DNA of 64,000 nucleotides, taken from assembly GCF_014873955.1 (NCBI RefSeq), contig NZ_JADBED010000001.1, positions 434,001-498,000 on the forward strand. Reading direction: 5' to 3'. Shown here one piece after another: positions 33,820-41,219 of the stretch. The notes below the pieces were generated by a model that saw only the letters and a list, made by a program, of their open reading frames with translations, was not told the origin of the DNA and searched no databases. Numbering within the stretch: position 1 is the first letter of the stretch; each line of letters starts with the position of its first letter. The translations under genes and the position numbers were made by a program. The DNA comes from Nesterenkonia lutea (lineage in GTDB: Bacteria > Actinomycetota > Actinomycetes > Actinomycetales > Micrococcaceae).

Positions 33820-35129
33820 CACAGATCCGACACAGCACGGGTTCCGCGTCGGAGCCCGCAGCCCGCAGTGATCCAGCCCGCCCAGGAGCACAGCTGAGCG
33901 TGCAGCTCGAAGACATCCAAGCGGCCCAGGAGCTGCTCGCCGACATCATCGTGCGCACTCCCATGGAGCACTCCCGCGCGCTGGGCCGCCTGGTGGATGC
34001 CACCGTGCATCTGAAGGCCGAGAACCTCCAGCGGGCAGGCTCCTTCAAGGTGCGCGGCGCCTATGTGCGCATGGCCCGGCTCTCCGCGGAGGAGAAGGCG
34101 AGGGGAGTGGTCGCCGCCTCGGCAGGCAACCATGCCCAGGGTGTGGCGCTGGCAGCCAAGAAGCTGGGCATCACCGCCAAGATCTACATGCCGCACGGGG
34201 TCGCGCTGCCCAAGCTCGCCGCCACCCGGGACCACGGCGCGGAGGTGATCCTCTATGGCTCCGACGTCGACGAGGCCCTCGCCGAGGCGCAGCGGCACTC
34301 GGATGAGACCGGATCGGTCTTCATCCATCCCTTCAACAACACCGATGTGGTCGCCGGACAGGGGACCATCGGCCTGGAGATCCTGGAGCAGGAGCCCGAG
34401 GTCGACACCGTGATCATGGGGATCGGCGGGGGAGGCCTGTTGGCGGGCTCGGCCGTGGCGATCAAGCAGCAGGCGGCCCGGCTGGGTCGCGAGGTCAAGA
34501 TCATCGGGGTCCAGGCGGAGAACGCGGCCGCCTACCCGCCGTCGCTGGCCGCAGACGCGCTGGTGCCGATCAAGGGGGTGCGCACCATCGCCGACGGCAT
34601 CGCCGTGGGACGCCCCGGCGAGATCCCCTTCGAGATCATCAAGGAGCTGGTCGACGAGGTCGTCACGGTCAGCGAGGACGCGATCGCACGGGCCCTGATC
34701 TTCCTGCTGGAGCGCTCCAAGATGGTCGTCGAGCCCGCCGGAGCGGTGCCTGTGGCGGCGCTGATGGAGGGCAAGCTCGCCGACCTGGGGATCGAGTCGA
34801 AGAACGTGGTGGCGGTGCTCTCCGGAGGCAATATCGACCCCATGCTCATGCTGCGCGTGATCCAGCACGGTCTCTCCGCCGCTCAGCGCTTCCTCACCGT
34901 CAAGCTCATGCTCAAGGATCTGCCCGGGGAGCTGGCCACGATCTCACAGATCATCGCCGATGCTGATGCGAACGTCACCGGCGTGGACCACAGCCGGATC
35001 GGCGGCGCGCTCTCGATGGGCGAGGTCTCCATCGTGATCAACATGGAGACCAAGGGCGCCGAGCATTCGGAGCGGGTGCTCAACCGGCTGCGCGCCCAGG
35101 GCTATGAGCCGATGGTGCCGCAGCACTGA
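33816..35129 (+). CDS. ilvA: Threonine ammonia-lyase (threonine dehydratase)
   Basis: A 437-residue PLP enzyme deaminating threonine to 2-oxobutyrate, the first step to isoleucine, or acting catabolically. The PLP lysine is in RAGSFKVRGAY near residue 73. SAGNHAQGVA (about 103-112) and the phosphate-binding GIGGGGLLAGSAV (about 204-216) are intact. A single C-terminal ACT-like domain (VKLMLKDLPGELATISQIIA) gives the shorter form, so regulation may differ from the long E. coli IlvA. The N-terminal 30 residues are a polar extension. ATG 33816 overlaps the upstream stop (ATGA). A 20-bp bidirectional terminator lies 17 bases after the gene. Confidence 0.93.
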   Translation: MTQIRHSTGSASEPAARSDPARPGAQLSVQLEDIQAAQELLADIIVRTPMEHSRALGRLVDATVHLKAENLQRAGSFKVRGAYVRMARLSAEEKARGVVAASAGNHAQGVALAAKKLGITAKIYMPHGVALPKLAATRDHGAEVILYGSDVDEALAEAQRHSDETGSVFIHPFNNTDVVAGQGTIGLEILEQEPEVDTVIMGIGGGGLLAGSAVAIKQQAARLGREVKIIGVQAENAAAYPPSLAADALVPIKGVRTIADGIAVGRPGEIPFEIIKELVDEVVTVSEDAIARALIFLLERSKMVVEPAGAVPVAALMEGKLADLGIESKNVVAVLSGGNIDPMLMLRVIQHGLSAAQRFLTVKLMLKDLPGELATISQIIADADANVTGVDHSRIGGALSMGEVSIVINMETKGAEHSERVLNRLRAQGYEPMVPQH

Positions 35130-35146
35130 CCCTGGCCCTCACAAAG

Positions 35147-35187
35147 ACGACGGCGGGCCCCTCACCAGGTGAGGGGCCCGCCGTCGT
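35147..35187. terminator. Bidirectional terminator between ilvA and greA
   Basis: A perfect 20-bp inverted repeat (arms 35147-35166 and 35168-35187, beginning ACGACGGCGGGC) lies between convergent genes, 17 bases after the ilvA stop and 12 before the greA stop codon. It would fold equally well from either strand; neither side has a long T-run. Confidence 0.8.
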
Positions 35188-35199
35188 CGTTGCGAGGTC

Positions 35200-35700
35200 T
35201 CAGCCCTTGAAGGGCTCCGCGGAGATGATCTCCACCGGGATGTCCTTGCCGTTGGGCGCGGAGTAGCTCAGCTTGTCACCGGGCTTGGTGCCGTTGATGG
35301 CTTCGCCGATGGGGGAGCGCTCGGAGTAGACCTCCAGGTCCGTGTCTCCGGCGATCTCGCGGTTGCCGAAGAGGAACTTCATCTTGTTGCCGGCGATCTT
35401 GGCCTCGACGAGCATTCCGGGCACCACGGAGTCGCCGGTGGGGGCGTCGCCGACGTAGGAGTTCTCGAGCAGGTCGTTGAGGTAGCGGATGCGCGCCTCG
35501 GCCTTGCCCTGCTCCTCCTTGGCCGCGTGGTAGCCGCCGTTCTCCTTGAGGTCGCCCTCTTCGCGGGCGGACTCGATGCGGTCAACGATCTCCTGGCGGC
35601 CGGGTCCGCTGAGGTGCGCGAGCTCGCCCTTCAGCCGGTCGTAGGCCTCCTGGGTGAGCCACTGAGCATTCTCGTCGATCTCGGGGGTGTTCGTTGACAC
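35200..35700 (-). CDS. greA: Transcription elongation factor GreA
   Basis: A 166-residue cleavage factor that rescues backtracked RNA polymerase. The N-terminal coiled coil carries the catalytic acidic tip: IESAREEGDLKENGGYHAAK near residues 43-62, including the Asp-Leu-Lys-Glu-Asn core. The C-terminal FKBP-like domain has the segments SERSPIGEAINGTKPGD and EIISAEPF. GTG 35700 follows AAGGAGAG at good spacing. The order ilvA-greA-DUF4307-mca is shared with other actinobacteria, here with a ModA-like gene inserted. A nested hairpin lies about 30-85 bases upstream of the start. Confidence 0.96.
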   Translation of the reverse strand: MSTNTPEIDENAQWLTQEAYDRLKGELAHLSGPGRQEIVDRIESAREEGDLKENGGYHAAKEEQGKAEARIRYLNDLLENSYVGDAPTGDSVVPGMLVEAKIAGNKMKFLFGNREIAGDTDLEVYSERSPIGEAINGTKPGDKLSYSAPNGKDIPVEIISAEPFKG

Positions 35701-35726
35701 GGTTCATCTCTCCTTTTCATGCAAAG

Positions 35727-35786
35727 ACCCCGCCGGGGGACGGCATGGTGTTCCGGCCCTGGGTCCGGAACCTGCCTCGGCGGGGT
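35727..35786 (-). promoter_or_regulatory. Nested hairpin in the greA upstream region
   Basis: An outer stem (ACCCCGCCG with CGGCGGGGT, nine pairs) encloses an inner stem GTTCCGG/CCGGAAC. On the minus strand it is followed by TCTTTG and then the greA ribosome site. It could terminate the upstream modA-like transcript or form part of a greA leader. Confidence 0.5.
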
Positions 35787-35847
35787 GTTGTTGCGTTCCA
35801 CACATGGTAGTGGTGCCGCTCCGGATTCTCAATCAGGACCGTACGGG

Positions 35848-36702
35848 TCAGTCGGAGCCTGCTCCGGCTTCGGCCGCAGGCGGTGGAAGGAAGCCCGCTT
35901 CGCTGAAGGCGGAACGCGCCCTCTCCCCGGCCATCACGCCCAGGAACTCCTCCGCCGCAGCATCGTCCTCCGGATCATCCAGCACCCCGGCCCAGACCTG
36001 GGTGGTGGAGCCGTGGAAGCCGGGAATCTCGAAGGTCTGCAGCGGGGTGTCTCGGGCCAGCACATCGGTGACATAGGCCAGGGCCGCATCGCTGCGTCCG
36101 GCCGTCAGCGCGGTCAGTGCGCTCTCCGGCTCCGCGGCACCGCCGGCGCTCGCCAGCGTCATGTCCCTGGCCTCGAGCTCAAGGCCGAACGTTCCGGAGA
36201 GGTCCGTGATCTGCTCGGTGCAGGGGGCGTCCTCGGCGCAGGTGCTCACGCTCAGGTCAGCAGCGCGGGCCGCGAAGTCATTGAAGCCCTTGATGCTCTG
36301 GGGGTTCTGCGGCGTGGCGACCAGCACGAGCCGGTTGCTCGCCAGCGGAAGCGGATCGCCCTTGATCAGGCCGTCCTCGGTGAGCTCCTGCATATGTTCC
36401 CGCGAGGCGGTCACGACGATGTCGGCCTGATGCTCGGAGTTCGCGCGGCCCAGCAGGGCTCCTGCGTCGAGGTAGTCGATCTCGGCCGAGATTCCGCTGC
36501 CGCGGTCATAGAGGTCGGCGCTGAGCCGCTCCAGCGCAGGCTCGGTGGAGTGAGCCGCCAGCACTCTGACGCTGCGGTCCTCACTGGGCTGGACCTGGTA
36601 CGGGGAGCCACATGCGCTGAGCACGAAGGCGGCCACGAAGCAGAGCAGGAGCACGAGCGCGATGACGCCGCGGAGTCGGAAGAACAAAGAGTCAGGTTTC
36701 AC
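35848..36702 (-). CDS. ModA-like extracellular solute-binding lipoprotein
   Basis: A 284-residue periplasmic-binding-type lipoprotein resembling molybdate-binding ModA. The N-terminus is a lipoprotein signal (GVIALVLLLCFVAAFVLSAC) with lipobox Leu-Ser-Ala-Cys; Cys 31 would be lipidated. The mature part begins SVRVLAAHSTEPALERL and contains ADIVVTASREHMQELTEDGL and LALAYVTDVL-like segments found in ModA. An extra pair of cysteines (STCAEDAPCTEQ) may form a disulfide. No ModB or ModC gene is present, so it is an orphan here. Start GTG 36702 with AGGGA about seven bases away. Molybdate specificity is inferred only from overall resemblance. Confidence 0.75.
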   Translation of the reverse strand: MKPDSLFFRLRGVIALVLLLCFVAAFVLSACGSPYQVQPSEDRSVRVLAAHSTEPALERLSADLYDRGSGISAEIDYLDAGALLGRANSEHQADIVVTASREHMQELTEDGLIKGDPLPLASNRLVLVATPQNPQSIKGFNDFAARAADLSVSTCAEDAPCTEQITDLSGTFGLELEARDMTLASAGGAAEPESALTALTAGRSDAALAYVTDVLARDTPLQTFEIPGFHGSTTQVWAGVLDDPEDDAAAEEFLGVMAGERARSAFSEAGFLPPPAAEAGAGSD

Positions 36703-36795
36703 AGACTGGTCCCTGGGTGCGTATGGGAGCCCGTCTGCTAGAGCTCGGTGTGTGGTGCCGAAGGATCGGTGCCGAAGAATCGGTGTTGGACCAAC

Positions 36796-37221
36796 CTACC
36801 AGCAGGAGTCGACCATTCCGGTGACTCCACGAGTCTCGGTCCGCACATCGGTGCTGTAGTACTGGGTGCGGTCCTCGGGGCCGGTGCCCTCCTGGGGGCC
36901 CAGGGTGACGATCTCCGCCCCGACGACGGCATAGCTGCTGTCGAGCACGTGGATCATGCAGCGGGCCGTGGCGTCGAGATCCTTCGTGACCTGGAAGTCC
37001 ACTGTGGCTTCCGTGTCTGAGGTGATCGTGTAGCCGACGTCGTTGTGGGTGATCTGGCCGATGGAGTTGCCCACGGTGAAGTAGATCATCGCTGCCAGCG
37101 CCAGCAGAAGCGTGCCCAGGATCATCCATCGCTGGGACTTCTTCGACACGCTGCGCCGAGGCGCGCCATACCGCGACTCCATGCCGGAGGGGGCGGTCGC
37201 GGTGGTGCTGGACTCGGTCAT
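36796..37221 (-). CDS. DUF4307 membrane protein
   Basis: A 141-residue protein with a basic cytoplasmic N-tail (SRYGAPRRSVSKKSQRWM), one membrane helix (ILGTLLLALAAMIYFTV, about residues 34-50) and an extracytoplasmic beta-rich domain. That domain contains VGYTITSDTEATVDFQVTKD, one mid-domain Cys (ATARCMIHVL) and a C-terminal Cys-Trp, so a disulfide is possible. DUF4307 genes lie beside mca and greA across actinobacteria; function unknown. ATG 37221 has no ribosome site but has TAGAAT seven bases upstream. The hexamer overlaps that of the divergent mca gene. Confidence 0.85.
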   Translation of the reverse strand: MTESSTTATAPSGMESRYGAPRRSVSKKSQRWMILGTLLLALAAMIYFTVGNSIGQITHNDVGYTITSDTEATVDFQVTKDLDATARCMIHVLDSSYAVVGAEIVTLGPQEGTGPEDRTQYYSTDVRTETRGVTGMVDSCW

Positions 37222-37227
37222 CGGGAC

Positions 37228-37234
37228 TATTCTA
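37228..37234. promoter_or_regulatory. Shared bidirectional -10 element for mca and DUF4307
   Basis: The seven bases TATTCTA contain TATTCT on the plus strand (eight bases before mca ATG 37242) and TAGAAT on the minus strand (seven bases before DUF4307 ATG 37221). The whole intergenic region is 20 bases, so both transcripts would start within it. Confidence 0.6.
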
Positions 37235-37241
37235 GGTGCTT

Positions 37242-38198
37242 ATGTCGAGCTCTCACCTCACCGCCTCCACGATGTCCTCCCCGGACGACTCCGCAGCCCG
37301 CTCTGCACCCCGGGACCTTCCGGACTCCACAGGTCTGCGCATGCTCGCCGTCCACGCCCACCCCGACGATGAGTCCTCCAAGGGGGCGGCCATGATGGCC
37401 GCCTACGCCGCCGCCGGCGCCGAGGTGATGGTGGCCACAGCCACCGGAGGCGAGCGGGGCGACCTGCTCAACCCCGCGGCCGGAGAGATCTTCGCCTGCC
37501 AACGGGACCTTCCCGGAGTGCGCCGGCTGGAGATGGCCGAGGCCGCTGCGGCGCTGAACGTCCAGCACATCTGGCTCGGCTTCTCCGATTCGGGACTGCC
37601 CGAGGGTGATCCGATGCCGCCGCTTCCCTTCGGCAGCTTCGCCACGCTGCCGCTGGAACAGGCCGCGGCACCGCTGGTGCGTCTGGTGCGCAGGTTCCGT
37701 CCCCACGTGGTCATCTCTTATGACGAGTCCGGCGGCTACCCCCACCCGGACCACATCATGAGCCACAAGATCACCGTGGAGGCGTTCCGAGCCGCCGGCG
37801 ACGCCACGCGGTATGAGGACCTGGGCGAGGCCTGGCAGCCGCAGAAGCTCTACTACGACCGCGCGTTCAACCCCGGCCGGTTCGAGGCGATCCACAATGC
37901 GCTGGTGGAGGCCGGGTACGAGTCTCCCTACGAAGAGAGGCTGCTGCGCTTCCGCGACGGCTCGATCCCCTGGATGACCGATCATGAGGTCACCACGCAG
38001 ATTCCGGTGGGCGCCTTCCTGGAGCAGCGGGACCTCGCGCTGCGAGCCCACCGCACACAGGTGGAGCCCGACGGCTTCTTCTTCGCCACCCCCAATGACT
38101 TCCTGCGCGAGGTCTACCCCTATGACGACTATGTCCTGGTCGAATCCCTGGTGGAGACCGAGCTGCCAGAGCATGACATCTTCAGCGGGCTGCGCTGA
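37242..38198 (+). CDS. mca: Mycothiol S-conjugate amidase
   Basis: A 318-residue zinc amidase that cleaves mycothiol S-conjugates, releasing mercapturic acids for export in detoxification of electrophiles and antibiotics. Zinc-site motifs are AVHAHPDDESSKGAAMMA (His and Asp-Asp, near residues 33-50) and GGYPHPDHIMSHKIT with His-Pro-Asp-His. It is the longer Mca type rather than MshB, judged from the C-terminal segment and the neighbouring greA and DUF4307. The first 30 residues are a Ser/Ala-rich extension. ATG 37242 is chosen over GTG 37236 because of TATTCT upstream. Mycothiol is restricted to actinobacteria, which supports the taxonomic call. Confidence 0.93.
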   Translation: MSSSHLTASTMSSPDDSAARSAPRDLPDSTGLRMLAVHAHPDDESSKGAAMMAAYAAAGAEVMVATATGGERGDLLNPAAGEIFACQRDLPGVRRLEMAEAAAALNVQHIWLGFSDSGLPEGDPMPPLPFGSFATLPLEQAAAPLVRLVRRFRPHVVISYDESGGYPHPDHIMSHKITVEAFRAAGDATRYEDLGEAWQPQKLYYDRAFNPGRFEAIHNALVEAGYESPYEERLLRFRDGSIPWMTDHEVTTQIPVGAFLEQRDLALRAHRTQVEPDGFFFATPNDFLREVYPYDDYVLVESLVETELPEHDIFSGLR

Positions 38199-38320
38199 CC
38201 GGCGCTCGGCTGGGCTGGGCTGATCGGCGCTGGCCTGGCCGGTGCGGGCTGATCGTGCCGGGCTGGAATGACCGGTGCCGGACAGCCAGACTCCATGCGC
38301 GGCAGGCTTTCTCGGGTGAT

Positions 38321-38337
38321 TTCTACAACGCGTAGAC
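38321..38337. promoter_or_regulatory. Second BlaI/CopY-like operator
   Basis: TTCTACAACGCGTAGAC matches the 15331-15347 palindrome at 15 of 17 positions. It lies 81 bases upstream of the small membrane-protein gene at 38418. Confidence 0.55.
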
Positions 38338-38417
38338 TTGGCCCAGCTGTCGCCGTCGGCGGCGGCTCCCGCACAGCGGTCCGGCAGGACTGACGACGTT
38401 CAAAGGCAGAGACACCC

Positions 38418-38798
38418 GTGGACCTATTTCCGCTGCTGAGCAGTGTGAGCCCAGGTGGGGGCGGCGGCGACGCTCCCGAGCTTCGTCCTGGACTCAACGA
38501 GCAGGACATCACCCCTGGGATCGAGGGATTCCTCTTCACCGCAGTGGTGGTGGTGCTGCTCATCGTGGTGATCCGCGACCTCGCCAAGCGCGTGCGCCGG
38601 ATGACGTACCGCGCCCAGGTCGAGGAAGAGATGTACGGGGAGGAGCCGGAGTTCCCCGGGGAGATCACTGAGGCTGAGATCTCCGCCGCCCAGCAGCGTT
38701 CCCGGGTGGCCGCCGCCGAGGCCCGCTTCGGCCCCGCACCAGTGACCGAGCCGGCCCCGGCCGAAGCAGACCCGGAGCAGCCCCCTTCCCCCCGCTGA
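38418..38798 (+). CDS. Small single-pass membrane protein, function unknown
   Basis: A 126-residue protein. A short N-terminal part (GGGGGDAPELRPGLNEQDI) precedes one membrane helix (GFLFTAVVVVLLIVVIRDLA, about residues 36-55). A basic stop-transfer segment (KRVRRMTYRAQVEEEMYG), an acidic helix and a Pro/Ala/Glu tail follow. No enzymatic motif is seen. GTG 38418 has no convincing ribosome site. The region upstream carries a BlaI/CopY-like palindrome, suggesting shared control with the sdh/manC region. The last codons lie inside a 16-base tandem repeat that continues past the stop. Similar small proteins follow mca in related genera, to my recollection. Confidence 0.65.
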   Translation: MDLFPLLSSVSPGGGGGDAPELRPGLNEQDITPGIEGFLFTAVVVVLLIVVIRDLAKRVRRMTYRAQVEEEMYGEEPEFPGEITEAEISAAQQRSRVAAAEARFGPAPVTEPAPAEADPEQPPSPR

Positions 38799-38874
38799 GC
38801 CCCCACCCCGCTGAGCCCCCAACCCGTCGAGCCCTCAACGCCGCTGAGCGCCCAGCTCTGCTGAGCCGCTCCAC
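38792..38874. repeat. 16-base tandem repeat, about five copies
   Basis: Consecutive units CCGCTGAGCCCCCACC (38792-38807), a near-identical copy (38808-38823), then two or three diverged copies to 38874. The first unit contains the stop codon of the upstream gene. The unit length is not a multiple of three. Confidence 0.8.
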
Positions 38875-38883
38875 CCCGTGGAG

Positions 38884-38934
38884 GGCGGATTCTCCGGGGA
38901 GTTGAGTGGGTTCTGCCCGCACGGAGAATCCGCC
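38884..38934. repeat. 13-bp inverted repeat (hairpin)
   Basis: GGCGGATTCTCCG at 38884-38896 is perfectly complementary to 38922-38934; the 25-base loop can form an inner GTGGG/CCCGCAC stem. It lies between tandem genes, 36 bases before the next start, and could terminate the upstream transcript. Confidence 0.6.
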
Positions 38935-38958
38935 GCTCAACGTGGCCGGGCCGTGTCT

Positions 38959-38964
38959 TACACT
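38959..38964 (+). promoter_or_regulatory. Leaderless -10 box for the S9 peptidase gene
   Basis: TACACT ends six bases before ATG 38971, with only GGGCCC between. The hexamer is identical to the one before trhA. Confidence 0.55.
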
Positions 38965-38970
38965 GGGCCC

Positions 38971-41136
38971 ATGGTGACCACCCTGCCCTATGGATCCTGG
39001 CCCTCGAGCATCTCAGCCGAACAGCTCGCCGTGGGAGGCAACCGGCTCGGCTCCCCACGCTGGGTCGGACCGCAGCTCTGGTGGAGTGAGGCGCTCGCCG
39101 CTGAGGGCGGTCGCCAGACCATCGTCCGCACGACCGGGGATCCGCTGACCGTCTCCCCTCACCCCGACGACGCCGCTCGTCCCGAACCGCGGCATCCCGC
39201 CACGCAGGGTCCGGACCCCGTGACCGTCCTGCCCGCACCGTTCAATGCGCGTTCCCGAGTCCACGAGTACGGCGGCTCGTCCTGGATCGCGCTGACCCGC
39301 AGCGACGACGCCGAGGGTGGCGCTGCGGATCCGCTCGTGCTGTTCGTGAACTTCGCCGATCAGCGGATCTATGCCTTCACCGAGGGGACACGCCCGCGCC
39401 CGATCAGCCCGGAAGGACCTGAGGTCCCCTCGGCCGGAGGCCCCTCGCTGCGCTGGGCCCAGCCCACCGAAGTCACCCTGGCCGACGGTACGCGGGAGGT
39501 CTGGTGGGTCTGTGAGGAGCATCTCGGCGGAGAAGACGCAGACGGGGCGCCCAGGATCGAGCGCTATATCGCCGCGGTGCCGCTGGACGGCTCTGCGGTC
39601 GAGGATGAGTTCGCGATCCGCAAGGTCACACCTGCCTCGCGCTTCGTCGCACATCCGCGGCTCTCCCCGGATGGGACCCAGCTGGCCTGGATCTCCTGGG
39701 AGCACCCGCAGATGCCGTGGGACGGTACCCAGCTGCATGTGGGTCACGTCGTCGCCGGCATGGTGGTCAATGAGCGGGTGCTCGACGGCGGCACCCAGGT
39801 CTCGGTGCTGCAGCCCGAGTGGAGGCGTGCCGGTGAGCTGGTCTACCTCAGCGACCGCTCCGGATGGTGGAACCCCTGGACCGTGACGCTGGCCCCTGAG
39901 GGTATGACTGACGCGTCCGGGCATGTGGGGACAGCCGTCATGGAGGAGCCTCGTCAGCTGCTCACCGATGAGCAGGAGCACGCCGGGCCGCTGTGGCAGC
40001 TCGGAGAGAGCTGGCTGACGCCCATCGACGCGGACCACGCACTGAGCGTGCATGGAACGGCCACCGATTCGCTCGGGGTGCTGGACCTCGCCCGCGGCGG
40101 CATGCAGCCGCTGGAACTGCCGCACACCACCCTGCACGGCGTGGCCCTGCGCCAGGACGGGGCGCTCGCCGTCTACGGCTCCTCCACCACCGCCTTCCCC
40201 GCGATCAGCGTGGGTCGGCTCGGCATCGTGGGTGAGCAGTGGCAGGTCGACCGCCTTGCCGTCGTCCGCTCCTCACGTGAGGACGCTCCTGACCCTGCTC
40301 TGCTGCCCGCGCCGGAGCCGATCACCCTCGCCGACGCCTCGGGTCAGCAGATCCACGCGGTGCTGTACCGTCCCCGCCAGGAGGGCTTCGCCGCCCCGGA
40401 GGGAGAGCTGCCGCCCTTCATCGCTCAGGTCCACGGCGGCCCCACGGGGCAGGCGGCCGTCGGGCTCTCGCTCGGTGTGGCCTACTACACCTCCCGGGGG
40501 ATCGGAGTGGTCGACATCAACTACGGAGGCTCCACCGGATTCGGCCGCGCGTATCGGGACCGGCTCATGGGGGAGTGGGGCGTGGTGGATGTCGCAGACA
40601 CCGTGGCCGTCATGGAGCATCTTGTGACCCAGGGGATCGCCGACGGCGACCGGTTGGGCATCGAAGGGGGCAGCGCCGGAGGCTGGACCACGCTGGCCTG
40701 TCTGACCCGGACCACGACCTTCTCCGCCGGGGTCTCCAGCTTCGGCGTGGCCGATCTGGTCGCGCTCGCGGAGGACACCCATGACTTCGAGTCCAGGTAC
40801 CTCGACGGGCTGGTGGGACCGTATCCGGAGGCCGCGGAGATCTACCGCGAGCGCGCGCCGCTGAACCACGTGGATTCGCTGCAGACCCCGGTGCTGCTGC
40901 TGCAGGGAGACGAGGACCCGATCGTCCCGCCGAACCAGGCGGAGATGTTCCGCGATGCCTTGGCCGCGAAGTCCATCCCGCATGCGTACCTGCTCTTCGC
41001 CGGCGAGCAGCATGGGTTCCGCAGGGCGGAGAACATCATCACCAGCTTCGAGGCTTCGCTGAGCTTCTATGGGCAGATCTTCGGATTCGAGCCCGAGGGC
41101 GTCCCCCGCCTGGAGCTCACCACCTCTGCGGGCTGA
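38971..41136 (+). CDS. S9-family prolyl oligopeptidase
   Basis: A 721-residue serine peptidase of the dipeptidyl/acylaminoacyl type. An N-terminal beta-propeller (about residues 1-440, with repeats such as [20 protein letters not shown] and [14 protein letters not shown]) gates an alpha/beta-hydrolase domain. The catalytic Ser is in [14 protein letters not shown] near 570, Asp in [15 protein letters not shown] near 648, and His in [11 protein letters not shown] near 680. No signal peptide, so it degrades short peptides in the cytoplasm. The frame is open from 38878, but ATG 38971 fits the -10 box and the family start. It is followed by the DUF255 gene after 83 bases. Confidence 0.9.
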   Translation: MVTTLPYGSWPSSISAEQLAVGGNRLGSPRWVGPQLWWSEALAAEGGRQTIVRTTGDPLTVSPHPDDAARPEPRHPATQGPDPVTVLPAPFNARSRVHEYGGSSWIALTRSDDAEGGAADPLVLFVNFADQRIYAFTEGTRPRPISPEGPEVPSAGGPSLRWAQPTEVTLADGTREVWWVCEEHLGGEDADGAPRIERYIAAVPLDGSAVEDEFAIRKVTPASRFVAHPRLSPDGTQLAWISWEHPQMPWDGTQLHVGHVVAGMVVNERVLDGGTQVSVLQPEWRRAGELVYLSDRSGWWNPWTVTLAPEGMTDASGHVGTAVMEEPRQLLTDEQEHAGPLWQLGESWLTPIDADHALSVHGTATDSLGVLDLARGGMQPLELPHTTLHGVALRQDGALAVYGSSTTAFPAISVGRLGIVGEQWQVDRLAVVRSSREDAPDPALLPAPEPITLADASGQQIHAVLYRPRQEGFAAPEGELPPFIAQVHGGPTGQAAVGLSLGVAYYTSRGIGVVDINYGGSTGFGRAYRDRLMGEWGVVDVADTVAVMEHLVTQGIADGDRLGIEGGSAGGWTTLACLTRTTTFSAGVSSFGVADLVALAEDTHDFESRYLDGLVGPYPEAAEIYRERAPLNHVDSLQTPVLLLQGDEDPIVPPNQAEMFRDALAAKSIPHAYLLFAGEQHGFRRAENIITSFEASLSFYGQIFGFEPEGVPRLELTTSAG

Positions 41137-41219
41137 GCGGGGGTCCCGGCCCGGTGCTCAACGGGGGTGGGGCGCCGCGCAACGTGGAACTCGAGGCGCC
41201 GGTGCGCGAGACTGGGTGG

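Noticed and set aside
33015..34868. A 617-codon minus-strand frame over the AI-2E and ilvA genes
   Set aside because: It spans two well-supported plus-strand genes and contains no recognisable domain.
38199..38320. GGCTGATCG-rich imperfect repeats after mca
   Set aside because: Low-complexity GC-rich sequence with no clear unit, symmetry or coding potential.
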